Below are positions 45,804-54,891 of a stretch of DNA of 64,000 nucleotides, piece after piece (position 1 is the stretch's first letter; each line of letters opens with the position of its first letter). Made by a program: the position numbers and the translations under genes. The stretch covers positions 1 to 64,000 of the forward strand of contig NZ_JAPJDA010000020.1 in assembly GCF_026241755.1 (NCBI RefSeq), in the 5' to 3' direction. The notes under the pieces are model-generated. The model saw nothing but the letters and a program-made list of their open reading frames with translations. It made no database searches and was not told the origin of the DNA. Origin of the DNA: Salinimicrobium profundisediminis. GTDB taxonomy: Bacteria > Bacteroidota > Bacteroidia > Flavobacteriales > Flavobacteriaceae.

Positions 45804-45840
45804 TAAAAAAGAAGAGCCCGGGAATTTCCCGGGCTCTTCT
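45804..45840 (-). terminator. Terminator of the FAS1 lipoprotein gene
   Basis: AGAAGAGCCCGGGA pairs with TCCCGGGCTCTTCT around AT. Only the minus strand has a T-run (TTTTTT), so it mainly serves the minus-strand gene, although the hairpin also lies just after yidC. Confidence 0.85.
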
Positions 45841-45868
45841 ACATTTAACCAACCACCAAAACAATCAA

Positions 45869-46843
45869 TTACATAGCAGGTAACAAAACAGTATCAAGAA
45901 CATGAACAACACCGTTATTGGCCTGTACATCTACAACTATAATATTTGCTGTTCTTCCACTGGCATCAGTGATCACTGCCCCATTATCAAGGTCTATAGT
46001 GAATGACTGTCCCAGCAGCGTAGAAACTTCCATATCATCTGTAAGGGCCGATGATCTTACGTTTGCCCCGGCCACTACGTGATAGCTCAATACCGACGCC
46101 AAAACATCTTCAGGGATATCATTTAAAGAGTTCAATTCCAGCTCTCCAAGCAAAGCAGCAAAAGCTTCATTTGTAGGCGCAAATACTGTAAATGGCGCGG
46201 GTGAACCGGTTTCCATAAGAGTAGATACGAAAGTAAAATCATCTTCCCTGGTAAGTGCTGCCACTAAACTATTAAAAGTAGGATCGGCAAGTGCAAAAGT
46301 AACAACGCTTGGCAAGCCAATCACTTCATCTACTGCATGTATAATTCCGTTATCTACCTCAATGTCGGCTGCAGTCACAGTGGCTACTCCGTTGATCATC
46401 ACCCCATTTTCTGTACTTATATACATAGAAAGGTTTTCTTCGGAAGCACTTCCGGTAGCCATACTTTCAATATAACCTGTAGAAAGATCGGCTGCCATAA
46501 TTTCCCCCATTTGTACATGGTTGAGCAATACCTGGGTAAGCAGGTCTACAGGAACATCAGCAAGGGTAGAAAACCCGTTATCAGAGAGAAAAGCAGCAAA
46601 TGCATCATTATCGGGTGCAAATACTGTATAATTTTGTGTTCCATCTAGCGTTGCAGTAAGACCGGCAACTTCGAGTGCCGCTGCAAGCGAAGAATAATTG
46701 TCATTTGACGCAACAAAGTCGGCTATAGTGTTAGTCTCCACAACCGGAACGGCAGTGTCATCGTCATCATCGCTACAGGCTGTAAAAGCCAATACAAAAA
46801 ATAGGCCCGCCGCTATTTTTTTTAAGTTTAATAAATCTTTCAT
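45869..46843 (-). CDS. Lipoprotein with two fasciclin (FAS1) domains
   Basis: A 324-residue lipoprotein. The signal peptide ends FTAC with Cys23, followed by six residues SDDDDD, a surface-export-type acidic stretch. Two FAS1 repeats follow (about 40-178 and 182-322). Each has the H1 box (YTVFAPDNDAFAAF; FTVFAPTNEAFAAL), a YH/NHV box (LNHVQMGEI; LSYHVVAG) and the closing H2-like strand (NGIIHAVDEVIGLP; NGVVHVLDTVLLP). FAS1 proteins act in adhesion or cell contacts. Monocistronic, with a -7 box at 46869-46876. Confidence 0.92.
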   Translation of the reverse strand: MKDLLNLKKIAAGLFFVLAFTACSDDDDDTAVPVVETNTIADFVASNDNYSSLAAALEVAGLTATLDGTQNYTVFAPDNDAFAAFLSDNGFSTLADVPVDLLTQVLLNHVQMGEIMAADLSTGYIESMATGSASEENLSMYISTENGVMINGVATVTAADIEVDNGIIHAVDEVIGLPSVVTFALADPTFNSLVAALTREDDFTFVSTLMETGSPAPFTVFAPTNEAFAALLGELELNSLNDIPEDVLASVLSYHVVAGANVRSSALTDDMEVSTLLGQSFTIDLDNGAVITDASGRTANIIVVDVQANNGVVHVLDTVLLPAM

Positions 46844-46868
46844 TTGTAGTTTATTTTAAGTTACAATT

Positions 46869-46876
46869 CAAATCTA
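46869..46876 (-). promoter_or_regulatory. -7 box of the FAS1 lipoprotein gene
   Basis: On the minus strand TAGATTTG matches TAnnTTTG, about 25 bases before the ATG. The -33 element is not exact. Confidence 0.5.
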
Positions 46877-46932
46877 AAGTAAAAGAACAAACAACAATGT
46901 TTAAGTTTAGTTAATTTTTTTTAAACAAAAAT

Positions 46933-47613
46933 ATGTCAGCAACATTTAAAACATTCAGCGCCTTATACTTAATACTTTTATTGACCTCCCCTGCTATGGC
47001 TCAAACCTCGCTCAACGCCTATGATAACAGAGGAGAGAAGCATGGAGACTGGATAGAATATTATGACAATAACCAGTCCCAACCAAAATTTGAGGGCAGA
47101 TACGAACATGGAAAAAGAATCGGATTGTTTAAATTTTACCAGGAAGGACTTAAACATCCTGTTGCCGTAATGAATTTTGACCCCAATTCTGAAAAGGTAG
47201 CAGCAAGATACCTGGCGCAGGATGGAAGTACAATAAGTGAGGGCGAATTTACAGGTCAACAACGCACCGGTACCTGGACCTACTACCACCAAGATTCTGA
47301 TGATGTGATGATGACAGAACAATATGTGAACGGGGAATTACACGGGCAGAAGAAAATCTATTACGATAATGGTCAACTTGCCGAAGAAGCCACATATAAT
47401 AAAGGACACCTGGATGGCCTCCGAAAACTATATTCTGTTAAAGGCGTTGTTCTTGAAGACCTGCTCTATAAAGCCGGTAAACTTCACGGCCCTGCAAAGA
47501 TCTATAACGGCAAAGGTGAGCTTGTAAGCAAGGGGATTTATGAAAACGACAAACACCACGGCACCTGGAAATACTACGAAAACGGAAAACTTAAAGAAGA
47601 AAAAGAATTTTAA
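46933..47613 (+). CDS. Secreted YwqK/MORN-repeat protein
   Basis: A 226-residue protein with a signal peptide (to AMAQ, residue 24). From residue 30 to the end it is a chain of MORN-type repeats, each of the form G-x-W-x-Y-Y-x-N-G, as in GDWIEYYDNNQ, GTWTYYHQD, GQKKIYYDNGQLAEEATYNKGHLDG and GTWKYYENGKLKEEKEF. The family is often labelled as a toxin-antitoxin component because of B. subtilis YwqK, but export and the absence of a partner toxin argue against that here. A beta-hairpin scaffold at the envelope is likelier. Role unknown. Confidence 0.8.
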   Translation: MSATFKTFSALYLILLLTSPAMAQTSLNAYDNRGEKHGDWIEYYDNNQSQPKFEGRYEHGKRIGLFKFYQEGLKHPVAVMNFDPNSEKVAARYLAQDGSTISEGEFTGQQRTGTWTYYHQDSDDVMMTEQYVNGELHGQKKIYYDNGQLAEEATYNKGHLDGLRKLYSVKGVVLEDLLYKAGKLHGPAKIYNGKGELVSKGIYENDKHHGTWKYYENGKLKEEKEF

Positions 47614-47662
47614 GCAATCCTCAACATTTATAGATTTAATATATTTACCAAAACCCTAAAAA

Positions 47663-48058
47663 ATGAACCTTATGAAAAAGTACCTATTCTTACTAGCGGC
47701 ATTTACACTAATTTTTTTCTCCTCTTGCAGTAGTGATGATGACAACGGCGGTGAGGCAGATCCTATAATAGGCACGTGGACATTGGTAGAAGCCAGCCTA
47801 TTCGATGTGGAAGGCTGTACTGAACAATCTTTTGTCACTCTTAAAAAAGGAAATACCGGGAGCGCGACTTTTTATCTTCAGCAGGCTGACTGTACCCCTC
47901 AATCCTCCTCTGGAGAATGGGAAAATTTAGGAGATTCACGTTATAAACTTGCCGTACCAGTCATTGGAGCTGTAGAAGGCACAGTAGTTTTTACAGGTGA
48001 TGACAGCTTTACATTCCAGACAGCCTCAACAGGTAGTTTTACTTTTGAAAAACAATAA
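47663..48058 (+). CDS. Lipocalin-like domain lipoprotein
   Basis: A 131-residue lipoprotein. The signal peptide has a lipobox at FFSSC with Cys22 followed by SSDDDNGG; ATG 47672 (MKKYLF) is an alternative start. The mature part begins with IIGTWTLVEA, the usual opening of lipocalin-like (DUF4923/DUF5004 type) flavobacterial lipoproteins, then a beta-rich fold with two Cys (ADCTPQSS and GCTEQSF) that could form a disulfide. Ligand and function are unknown. It is 49 bases after the YwqK-like gene and may share its transcript. Confidence 0.75.
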   Translation: MNLMKKYLFLLAAFTLIFFSSCSSDDDNGGEADPIIGTWTLVEASLFDVEGCTEQSFVTLKKGNTGSATFYLQQADCTPQSSSGEWENLGDSRYKLAVPVIGAVEGTVVFTGDDSFTFQTASTGSFTFEKQ

Positions 48059-48072
48059 AATTTTGCAGAATG

Positions 48073-48104
48073 AAAAAAAGCGACTTAAATAAGTCGCTTT
48101 TTTT
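48073..48104 (+). terminator. Terminator after the lipocalin-like gene
   Basis: AAAAAAAGCGACTTA pairs with TAAGTCGCTTTTTTT around AA, 14 bases after the stop. Confidence 0.9.
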
Positions 48105-48152
48105 ATGATTTTTCCTCAAAGCCCTTCCTCTCCAAAAGTGGCAAATTTTCTG

Positions 48153-48160
48153 TATTTTTG
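48153..48160 (+). promoter_or_regulatory. -7 box of mnmA
   Basis: TATTTTTG matches TAnnTTTG, 40 bases before the ATG. GGGAGAGAAAG just before the start may act as a ribosome site, which is uncommon in this genome. Confidence 0.5.
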
Positions 48161-48200
48161 CAGCTTAATTCAAGACCTTTAAAAAGGGGAGAGAAAGATT

Positions 48201-49388
48201 ATGAAAAGAGTAGTTGTAGGTTTATCTGGCGGGGTAGATTCAAGTGTTGCAGCCTATCTGTTAAAAGAGAAGGGCTATGAAGTTATTGGCTTGTTCATGA
48301 AGAACTGGCATGATGAAGGGGTAACAATTTCCAAGGAATGCCCGTGGCTGGACGATTCAAACGATGCCATGCTGGTAGCCGATAAACTCGGAATTCCGTT
48401 TCAAACCGTAGACCTTAGCGCCGAATACAAAGAACGTATCGTAGATTACATGTTCAACGAATATGAACGTGGCCGCACGCCAAACCCCGATGTACTTTGT
48501 AACCGGGAAATTAAGTTTGACGTCTTTATGAAGATCGCCCTTTCTCTGGGTGCCGATTATGTTGCAACAGGTCACTATTGTCGCAAGGGAGAAACACAGG
48601 TTGATGGTAAAACAGCTTTTCAACTGCTTGCGGGAAAAGATAAAAACAAAGATCAGTCATATTTTCTTTGTCAGCTTTCACAGGAGCAACTTGCAAAAAC
48701 GCTGTTCCCTATAGGAGAACTTCAAAAAAGTGAAGTACGAAAAATTGCTGCGGAACAGGATCTTGTTACTGCTGAAAAAAAGGACTCACAAGGACTTTGT
48801 TTTATCGGGAAAGTGAGACTTCCGGAGTTCCTTCAGCAGAAGTTGCAACCTAAAGAAGGTGACATCGTAGAAATTCCTGCTTCAGAAGAAAAATTTCAGT
48901 CTGAAACCAAAGAATTTCAGAATAAACTGGAAGAGCTACAATTCATGTCCCGTAAATATTCATATCAGCCTTCCGAAGGTAAAAAAGTGGGGCGTCACCA
49001 GGGGGCTCATTATTTTACCAAGGGGCAACGAAAAGGTCTTGCCGTGGGTGGTACCCCCGAACCGCTTTTCGTAATTGAAACCGATGTGAAAGAAAACGTG
49101 ATTTACACCGGACAGGGAAAAGATCACCCCGGAATTTACCGTCGTGGCCTCTTTATTTCTCCCGATGAAATTCACTGGGTGCGGCCCGATTTAAAGCTGG
49201 AGGCAGATGAAGAAATGCCTGTAAAGGCCAGAATTCGTTACCGGCAGGAACTTCAGGAGGCAAGGCTTTACCAAACAGAGCACGGCCTCTATATTATTTT
49301 TGACAAAGCACAACCTTCTATTACCGAAGGCCAGTTTGTGGCCTGGTACCGGGAAGATGAACTAATAGGTTCAGGAGTAATTTCTTAA
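48201..49388 (+). CDS. mnmA: tRNA-uridine 2-sulfurtransferase MnmA
   Basis: A 395-residue MnmA, which thiolates U34 of tRNA Lys, Glu and Gln anticodons. The PP-loop is [15 protein letters not shown] (7-21). The catalytic Cys pair fits [14 protein letters not shown] and [14 protein letters not shown]; a TGHYCRK strand lies between. The length exceeds E. coli MnmA by about 27 residues because of an insert near 225-250. The C-terminal beta-barrel (about 300-395) is complete. Its end is 61 bases before the nitronate-monooxygenase-like gene, with a hairpin in the gap. Confidence 0.96.
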   Translation: MKRVVVGLSGGVDSSVAAYLLKEKGYEVIGLFMKNWHDEGVTISKECPWLDDSNDAMLVADKLGIPFQTVDLSAEYKERIVDYMFNEYERGRTPNPDVLCNREIKFDVFMKIALSLGADYVATGHYCRKGETQVDGKTAFQLLAGKDKNKDQSYFLCQLSQEQLAKTLFPIGELQKSEVRKIAAEQDLVTAEKKDSQGLCFIGKVRLPEFLQQKLQPKEGDIVEIPASEEKFQSETKEFQNKLEELQFMSRKYSYQPSEGKKVGRHQGAHYFTKGQRKGLAVGGTPEPLFVIETDVKENVIYTGQGKDHPGIYRRGLFISPDEIHWVRPDLKLEADEEMPVKARIRYRQELQEARLYQTEHGLYIIFDKAQPSITEGQFVAWYREDELIGSGVIS

Positions 49389-49409
49389 CTTCGAAAAAGA
49401 ACTTTTTAA

Positions 49410-49433
49410 CCCTGTCGTGGCTTCACGACAGGG
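49410..49433. other. Strong hairpin between mnmA and the next gene
   Basis: CCCTGTCGTG and CACGACAGGG are perfect 10-base arms around GCTT. There is no T-run on either strand after it. It ends 16 bases before the ATG at 49450 and could affect translation or stabilise the mRNA 3' end of mnmA. Confidence 0.55.
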
Positions 49434-49449
49434 ACTATACCCGCCAATT

Positions 49450-50394
49450 ATGACCAACAACAGGATCACCCAACTCTTTGACATAAAATATCCCATAATA
49501 CAGGCCGGAATGATTTGGGCCAGCGGATGGAAACTTGCCAGCGCCGTGAGCAATGAAGGAGGACTGGGAATTATTGGTGCAGGCTCTATGTATCCTGAAG
49601 TTCTTAGGGAGCACATCCAAAAATGTCAAAAAGCGACCTCCTTTCCTTTTGCCGTTAATATTCCCATGCTCTACCCCAACCTGGAAAAGATCATGGAGAT
49701 CATCATAGAAGAAGGAGTGAAAATCGTCTTTACCTCTGCCGGAAACCCGAAGACCTGGACGCCCTATTTACAGGAAAAAGGAATCAAAGTGGTTCATGTG
49801 GTGAGCAGTGTAAAATTTGCCCTTAAAGCTGAAGCCGCCGGTGTAGATGCAGTGGTAGCTGAAGGTTTTGAAGCCGGAGGCCACAATGGCAGGGATGAGA
49901 CCACAACTTTTACCCTAATTCCCATGGTTAGGGAACAAATCAAAATTCCGCTTATAGCTGCAGGAGGTATTGCCACCGGCCGCGGAATGCTGGCTGCGAT
50001 CGTTCTGGGAGCCGATGCCGTGCAGGTGGGCAGCAGGTTTGTTGCCTGCAATGAAGCTTCCTCTCATCCAAACTTCAAGGAAATGGTGGTACAGGCCAAA
50101 GAAGGCGACACAGTGCTTACTCTCAAAGAACTCGCCCCTGTAAGGCTATTGAAAAACCGCTTTTTTGAGCAGGTAACCGAGCTGTATGCTACAAGCCCTA
50201 CAAAAGATCAACTCATTGAACTGCTGGGACGTGCAAGAGCCAAAAAAGGCATGTTTGAAGGAGATCTAGAGGAAGGAGAACTGGAAATAGGGCAGATTTC
50301 GGGATTGATTCACGACATCAAACCTGCAGCCGAAATTATTCAGGATATGCTCAAAGAATTTGAAGCAGCCAAAGCCGAAGTCGCCAGCTTTTAA
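49450..50394 (+). CDS. NAD(P)H-dependent flavin oxidoreductase, nitronate-monooxygenase-like
   Basis: A 314-residue FMN TIM-barrel protein. RITQLFDIKYPIIQAGM is the family start, and PLIAAGGIATGRGM with VQVGSRFVAC makes the FMN phosphate site; EGFEAGGHNG carries the His usually taken as catalytic. The same family holds nitronate monooxygenases and FabK-type enoyl-ACP reductases, so an alternative function is real. ATG 49450 is chosen over the upstream GTG (49417), which lies inside the hairpin. The convergent gene ends overlap by 4 bases at 50391-50394. Confidence 0.87.
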   Translation: MTNNRITQLFDIKYPIIQAGMIWASGWKLASAVSNEGGLGIIGAGSMYPEVLREHIQKCQKATSFPFAVNIPMLYPNLEKIMEIIIEEGVKIVFTSAGNPKTWTPYLQEKGIKVVHVVSSVKFALKAEAAGVDAVVAEGFEAGGHNGRDETTTFTLIPMVREQIKIPLIAAGGIATGRGMLAAIVLGADAVQVGSRFVACNEASSHPNFKEMVVQAKEGDTVLTLKELAPVRLLKNRFFEQVTELYATSPTKDQLIELLGRARAKKGMFEGDLEEGELEIGQISGLIHDIKPAAEIIQDMLKEFEAAKAEVASF

Positions 50395-50939
50395 GAAGAG
50401 AATTCCTCCAGCTTTTTCAGTTCTTCATTAACCAATATTTGCCACTTGAGCTGGGCTTCTTTATTCATACTGTGCCCTGTCTCTCTGTCAAATTTTTGCT
50501 GCATGAGTGCCCGCTCCTTTTCAACTTTTTTATAGATCTCCTGCAAAGAAGATTTTACCTCCCTGCTTTTTTTGAAATCAAATTCCACCATCGCTTTCCG
50601 AAGCTTTCTTGCGTGCAATTCTGTGATATCAAAGTGCAGCTGCTCATGAGCCAGCAAGTGGACAGAATTACTGTCTTTCACCCACGATCTCTGCGGATTG
50701 AAAAAAGATTCTACTTCAAATTGATATTCTTTACCTAAAACAGAAGTTTTAAGCGACCAGGAGTATGAGATGCCCGAACTGGTATTTGCAGAAAATGAGC
50801 TGTTAGGATCTGGTGCGGCCTGAAAATTTTTCCAGGTGAGAGCATTTTCCTCCCATCCTATCTTTTCTTCCGGCACCTGGGCCTGCGCTCCAAAAGAGGC
50901 TAGAAGAATTAAAAGGCTACTTAGAAATGGTATTTTCAT
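50391..50939 (-). CDS. DUF922-type secreted protein with HEQLH motif
   Basis: A 182-residue exported protein when started at ATG 50939 (MKIPFLSSLLILLASFGAQAQ, a clear signal peptide); the longer frame to 51062 overlaps the OsmC gene and has no family character. LLAHEQLHFDITELHARKL (about 104-122) contains an HExxH motif with downstream E/H, the metal-site pattern of DUF922 putative peptidases. The rest is helical. Family function is unproven. Its start lies within the end of the OsmC gene, so both belong to the guaA-side run. Confidence 0.8.
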   Translation of the reverse strand: MKIPFLSSLLILLASFGAQAQVPEEKIGWEENALTWKNFQAAPDPNSSFSANTSSGISYSWSLKTSVLGKEYQFEVESFFNPQRSWVKDSNSVHLLAHEQLHFDITELHARKLRKAMVEFDFKKSREVKSSLQEIYKKVEKERALMQQKFDRETGHSMNKEAQLKWQILVNEELKKLEEFSS

Positions 50940-51333
50940 AGTGAAAACTAATGTCCAGAACGATATCGGGATGCAGGCTGTACAGCACCGGACATGTCTT
51001 TGCTGCGCGCTCCAGGATCTTCCTGTTTTTCTCATCATAGGAAGCCGGAAAGCTAAGTTCAACTTTTATGCCTGAAATCCTTCTTGGATCTGCAGCCATA
51101 GTTTTTGTGATACCGGCAGTGGTCCCTTCCACATTAATACCCAGATCTCTGGCCTTAATACCAATAATGGTCATCATACAGCTTCCCAGGGCTGTGGCAA
51201 CCGTATCGGTGGGAGAAAAAGCCTCTCCCCTTCCCTCATTGTCTACAGGCGCATCTGTAATAAAGGTATTACTGCTTTGTAAATGTTCACACTGGGTTCT
51301 TAGATCGCCCAGATAAGTCACTTTTGAAGTCAT
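50917..51333 (-). CDS. OsmC/Ohr-family peroxiredoxin-like protein
   Basis: A 138-residue OsmC-like protein. Family elements are TDAPVDNEGRGEAFSPTDTVATALGSCMMTIIGIKARD with the first reactive Cys in ALGSC, and a second Cys in RAAKTCPVLYSL; such a pair reduces organic hydroperoxides through a disulfide. ATG 51333 touches the stop of the LysM gene by one base, so translation is coupled. The 3' end overlaps the DUF922 start by 23 bases. It is cytoplasmic although its neighbours are exported. Confidence 0.9.
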   Translation of the reverse strand: MTSKVTYLGDLRTQCEHLQSSNTFITDAPVDNEGRGEAFSPTDTVATALGSCMMTIIGIKARDLGINVEGTTAGITKTMAADPRRISGIKVELSFPASYDEKNRKILERAAKTCPVLYSLHPDIVLDISFHYENTISK

Positions 51334-53264
51334 TATCTAACTACTTTTAAATTGAGATCCCTTCCGTAGGATAAGATATAAACCGAGTTATTGATATAGC
51401 CACCATCGGGACGTATTCCGTAACTGAATTTATTTTCTACATACTGGGTAGTGCTGTCTGTCTTTAACGACTCATAGAGATTTTCTGCCGAAGCCAGCCT
51501 CAACAGCACATCATAAGTCACATCAAAACCTCTTACTGCAGCAGCATTTGGCACTACGCCATACTTTTCGACATATTTCTCAATAAAATTCCGGTTCTTT
51601 TCAGGATCAAAATTACGATCAACAGAAGGGTAATGGAAATTGAGTTTCCCCAAATGACTATTGGAAATATTATCACTTTCAAAAGACTTATTCCTGTCGG
51701 TTGTCAACAGCGTGATCTTGTATGCATCGGCAATAGAATTAAGGTATGAAGTGGCATTGCTCAATACTCCAATCTTGCTCGACTCCAGGATGATCCAGTT
51801 AGGACGGGTTTTATCCAGAGCACCTGCAACCTGCGCCTGATTGATGGAACCACCTTCTGAGGGCGTTACCAACCTGGCAGCGGGAAAAGCAGCAGAAAGC
51901 CGTCTCCTGTTCTCGGCTGCGCTCCCGTCGGCAATGATCACAAGGTTCTTACCCGCAGAATTTTCTGAAATAAATGAGATCATCGCTTCACGCAGCATCT
52001 CGTCTGTAGGACGGGTTTGCAGGTAATTATCAAGAGCGGTAATTTGATTTTTTGAAAGAGGGGAAACCACAGGAATATTCCTACGTTCCAGGCCTCTTGC
52101 GGCAGTTTCTACGGTAGACTGTAAAAGTGGCCCAATCACAGCATCAACGTTATCAAAATTTTGGGTGTTGAGCAGCAAATTAACCTTTCCGGGATTTTGC
52201 TCGGTATCCAATACAGTAAGATCTGTAGAGATTCCCAAAGTCTTAGCTGAATCTACTGCCATTAAAATTCCGGTGTAGAAATCGAGAGACAATTGCATTA
52301 CCTGGTCTTTCTTGATCCTTTCGGCATAATTATCAGATGTGTCGGTAACTACAAGTTTATTCTTGTTGAACGGCAACATCACCACCAGGTTCTTTGTTTT
52401 ATAATTATTGATCTTACGCTCCAGGTTTACGTATTCTTCAGCCTCATATTCACCTACACCTTCAGCAAGCTCAATATTTGGAATTTTAAGCACCATACCC
52501 GATTTTAATCCGTCGGCAAGTGCCGGGTTTAGAGACACCAATGAATCGCGACTTATTCCGAAGCGACGCGTAAGACTAAAAATAGTCTCCTGTGGCTGCA
52601 CCTGGTAGTACTTGAAAAGTTTACCATCTACATCAACCACTTTCTCGACATTTCCATTCCTAACCGTGATCACCATCCCCGGTTGCAGGTTCTGCATGTT
52701 TGGATTAAGCCTTTGCAAATCGGCAATGGTAATGTTGTATTTCCTGGAAATGCCGTAAAGGGTTTCCTGCGGAAGCACCACGTGCTCCTTCACACTTAGA
52801 TCAAATATATTTGAAGGCGAGGGTGAAGGATTAGGATTGTTGGCTATTGCGGCAGGTGTACTTTTAGGAATCCTGATCTTTTCTCCCCTGCGAAGTTCTT
52901 CGGAATAAAGATGTTTATTGAATCTTTTAATGTCTTCAATACTCACATTATACTCCTGTGAAAGACTAAAAAGTGTCTCTTTCCGCTTCACGCGATGAGT
53001 CACAAATTTTTGATCTTCCTGTGCTGAAGTCTGTATATCTTCATCCCTACCGCTATTAAGAGGCACTACCAGTTTTCCATCGGGCTGTATCCCGCGACGG
53101 GCATCGGGGTTGTACCTAAAGAGCGTTTCTTCAGAAATATTGTATTGCCTTGCAATTTCCGCTGTTGTTTCCCCTCTCTTTACAATGTGGTATTTATACT
53201 CTTGTGCAAAAGCCTGAACAGCGAACATTTGCAAAAAGAGAAAAAGAACTGCAATTTTTTTCAT
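51333..53264 (-). CDS. Secreted protein with four LysM domains and a periplasmic-binding-like domain
   Basis: A 643-residue exported protein (signal peptide to AFAQ, residue 21). Four LysM modules lie at about 24-68 (YHIVKRGETTAEIARQYNI), 88-135 (HRVKRKETLFSLSQEYNV), 155-200 (EHVVLPQETLYGISRKYNI) and 215-262 (YYQVQPQETIFSLTRRFGI); they bind peptidoglycan. From about 285 to the end the fold resembles a type 1 periplasmic-binding protein (VVMLPFNKN, then LDFYTGILMAVDSA and an FDVTYDVLLRLA segment). The combination suggests an envelope sensor or scaffold like LpoA-type regulators of cell-wall synthesis; that link is inferred. It follows guaA by 10 bases. Confidence 0.85.
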   Translation of the reverse strand: MKKIAVLFLFLQMFAVQAFAQEYKYHIVKRGETTAEIARQYNISEETLFRYNPDARRGIQPDGKLVVPLNSGRDEDIQTSAQEDQKFVTHRVKRKETLFSLSQEYNVSIEDIKRFNKHLYSEELRRGEKIRIPKSTPAAIANNPNPSPSPSNIFDLSVKEHVVLPQETLYGISRKYNITIADLQRLNPNMQNLQPGMVITVRNGNVEKVVDVDGKLFKYYQVQPQETIFSLTRRFGISRDSLVSLNPALADGLKSGMVLKIPNIELAEGVGEYEAEEYVNLERKINNYKTKNLVVMLPFNKNKLVVTDTSDNYAERIKKDQVMQLSLDFYTGILMAVDSAKTLGISTDLTVLDTEQNPGKVNLLLNTQNFDNVDAVIGPLLQSTVETAARGLERRNIPVVSPLSKNQITALDNYLQTRPTDEMLREAMISFISENSAGKNLVIIADGSAAENRRRLSAAFPAARLVTPSEGGSINQAQVAGALDKTRPNWIILESSKIGVLSNATSYLNSIADAYKITLLTTDRNKSFESDNISNSHLGKLNFHYPSVDRNFDPEKNRNFIEKYVEKYGVVPNAAAVRGFDVTYDVLLRLASAENLYESLKTDSTTQYVENKFSYGIRPDGGYINNSVYILSYGRDLNLKVVR

Positions 53265-53274
53265 AGATCATTGT

Positions 53275-54804
53275 TTATTCCCACTCAATAGTGGCAGGCG
53301 GTTTAGAACTTATGTCGTACACTACCCTATTAACGCCTTTAACTCTGTTAATTATTGTATTGGAAGTTTTTTGCAAAAAATCATACGGTAGATTCACCCA
53401 GTCGGCCGTCATCCCATCGGTAGATTCAACTGCACGCAGGGCAACTACTTTTTCATAGGTTCTTTCATCTCCCATTACACCTACCGAGTTCACTGGCAAA
53501 AGAATTGCTCCTGCCTGCCAAACCTTGTCATATAACTCCCATTCTTTTAATCCATTCACAAAAATGGCATCAACCTCCTGTAAAATACGAACTTTTTCGG
53601 GAGTGATGTCGCCAAGAATCCTAATCGCCAGTCCGGGCCCGGGAAAAGGATGTCTTCCCAATAGTTCCTTATCTATCTCCAGCTCTGCTCCTACTCTTCT
53701 CACCTCATCCTTGAACAACATTCTCAACGGCTCCACTACCTTAAGCTTCATATAAGCAGGTAAACCGCCCACATTGTGGTGAGACTTGATGGTCACCGAA
53801 GGCCCGTTCACCGAGACAGATTCAATAACATCGGGATAAATGGTTCCCTGTGCCAGGTACTTCACATCTTTTATGCAGTGAGCCTCATCGTCAAATACAT
53901 CAATAAAGGTCTTGCCTATCGCCTTCCGCTTCCCTTCAGGGTCTGAGATTCCTGCCAGAGCATCCAAAAAACGTGCCGAAGCATCAACCCCTTTTACGTT
54001 AAGGCCCATGTGCTTGTACTGGTCAAGCACGCTTTCAAATTCATTCTTTCTTAGCAGGCCGTTATTTACGAAGATGCAGTAAAGGTTCTTACCAATGGCT
54101 TTATGAAGAAGTACGGCGGCAACGGTAGAATCCACGCCTCCGCTTAACCCTAACACTACTTTATCATCGCCTATTTGTTTCTTAAGGTCGGCTACCGTCA
54201 TGTCTACAAAAGCTTCCGGAGTCCATTCCTGCTCAACTTTTGCAATGTTTACAAGGAAGTTTTCCAAAAGTTGTTTTCCATCTGTTGAGTGGTAAACTTC
54301 GGGGTGGAACTGGATGGCATAAGTATCTTCTCCGTCTATGCGGTAAGCGGCATTCAGTACATCTGGTGTACTTGCCAACCTCACCCCATTCTCGGGTAAT
54401 TCTTTAATAGTATCACTGTGGCTCATCCATACCTGTGAGTTTTCAGTAATATCGGCAAACAAGGCTTCATCATCTTTGATCACCGAAAGATTAGCGCGGC
54501 CGTATTCTCTTATTTCTGAAGCTTCTACCTTTCCGCCGTTAAAATGCGCGAGATATTGCGCTCCATAACAAACGGCCAGAACGGGAAGCTGCTTCCTAAT
54601 CTTCGAAAGATCGGGGTGTGGCGCATCTTCTGCTCTAACAGAAAAAGGACTTCCCGAAAGTATTACAGCTTTAAAACCGGAAAGATCAGTTGGAATTTTG
54701 TTGTAAGGGTGAATCTCGCAGTAAATATTGAGTTCTCGAACCCGGCGGGCAATCAATTGTGTGTATTGAGAGCCAAAATCTAAGATAAGGACGTTGTTGT
54801 GCAT
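53275..54804 (-). CDS. guaA: GMP synthase (glutamine-hydrolysing)
   Basis: A 509-residue GMP synthase that aminates XMP. The glutaminase domain begins [22 protein letters not shown] and has the nucleophile in [13 protein letters not shown] and the His/Glu of the triad in QFHPEVYHS. The ATP-pyrophosphatase domain starts with [15 protein letters not shown] near residue 220. The C-terminal dimerisation domain ends KPPATIEWE, the invariant tail. The ATG at 54804 is preferred to the TTG at 54810. It heads a run of guaA-LysM-OsmC-DUF922 with gaps of 10 bases or overlaps, an odd functional mix. Confidence 0.97.
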   Translation of the reverse strand: MHNNVLILDFGSQYTQLIARRVRELNIYCEIHPYNKIPTDLSGFKAVILSGSPFSVRAEDAPHPDLSKIRKQLPVLAVCYGAQYLAHFNGGKVEASEIREYGRANLSVIKDDEALFADITENSQVWMSHSDTIKELPENGVRLASTPDVLNAAYRIDGEDTYAIQFHPEVYHSTDGKQLLENFLVNIAKVEQEWTPEAFVDMTVADLKKQIGDDKVVLGLSGGVDSTVAAVLLHKAIGKNLYCIFVNNGLLRKNEFESVLDQYKHMGLNVKGVDASARFLDALAGISDPEGKRKAIGKTFIDVFDDEAHCIKDVKYLAQGTIYPDVIESVSVNGPSVTIKSHHNVGGLPAYMKLKVVEPLRMLFKDEVRRVGAELEIDKELLGRHPFPGPGLAIRILGDITPEKVRILQEVDAIFVNGLKEWELYDKVWQAGAILLPVNSVGVMGDERTYEKVVALRAVESTDGMTADWVNLPYDFLQKTSNTIINRVKGVNRVVYDISSKPPATIEWE

Positions 54805-54891
54805 GCGCAAAAATAGGAATTTGAGGTAAAATTAACCCCTGTGCCGACTTATTTTATATCTTTAAACTTAAAATCGTTCAGTTTACCCCCT

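Noticed and set aside
46933-47613. Antitoxin of a toxin-antitoxin pair
   Set aside because: The protein has a signal peptide and MORN repeats and no adjacent toxin-like gene; the YwqK label alone is not evidence.
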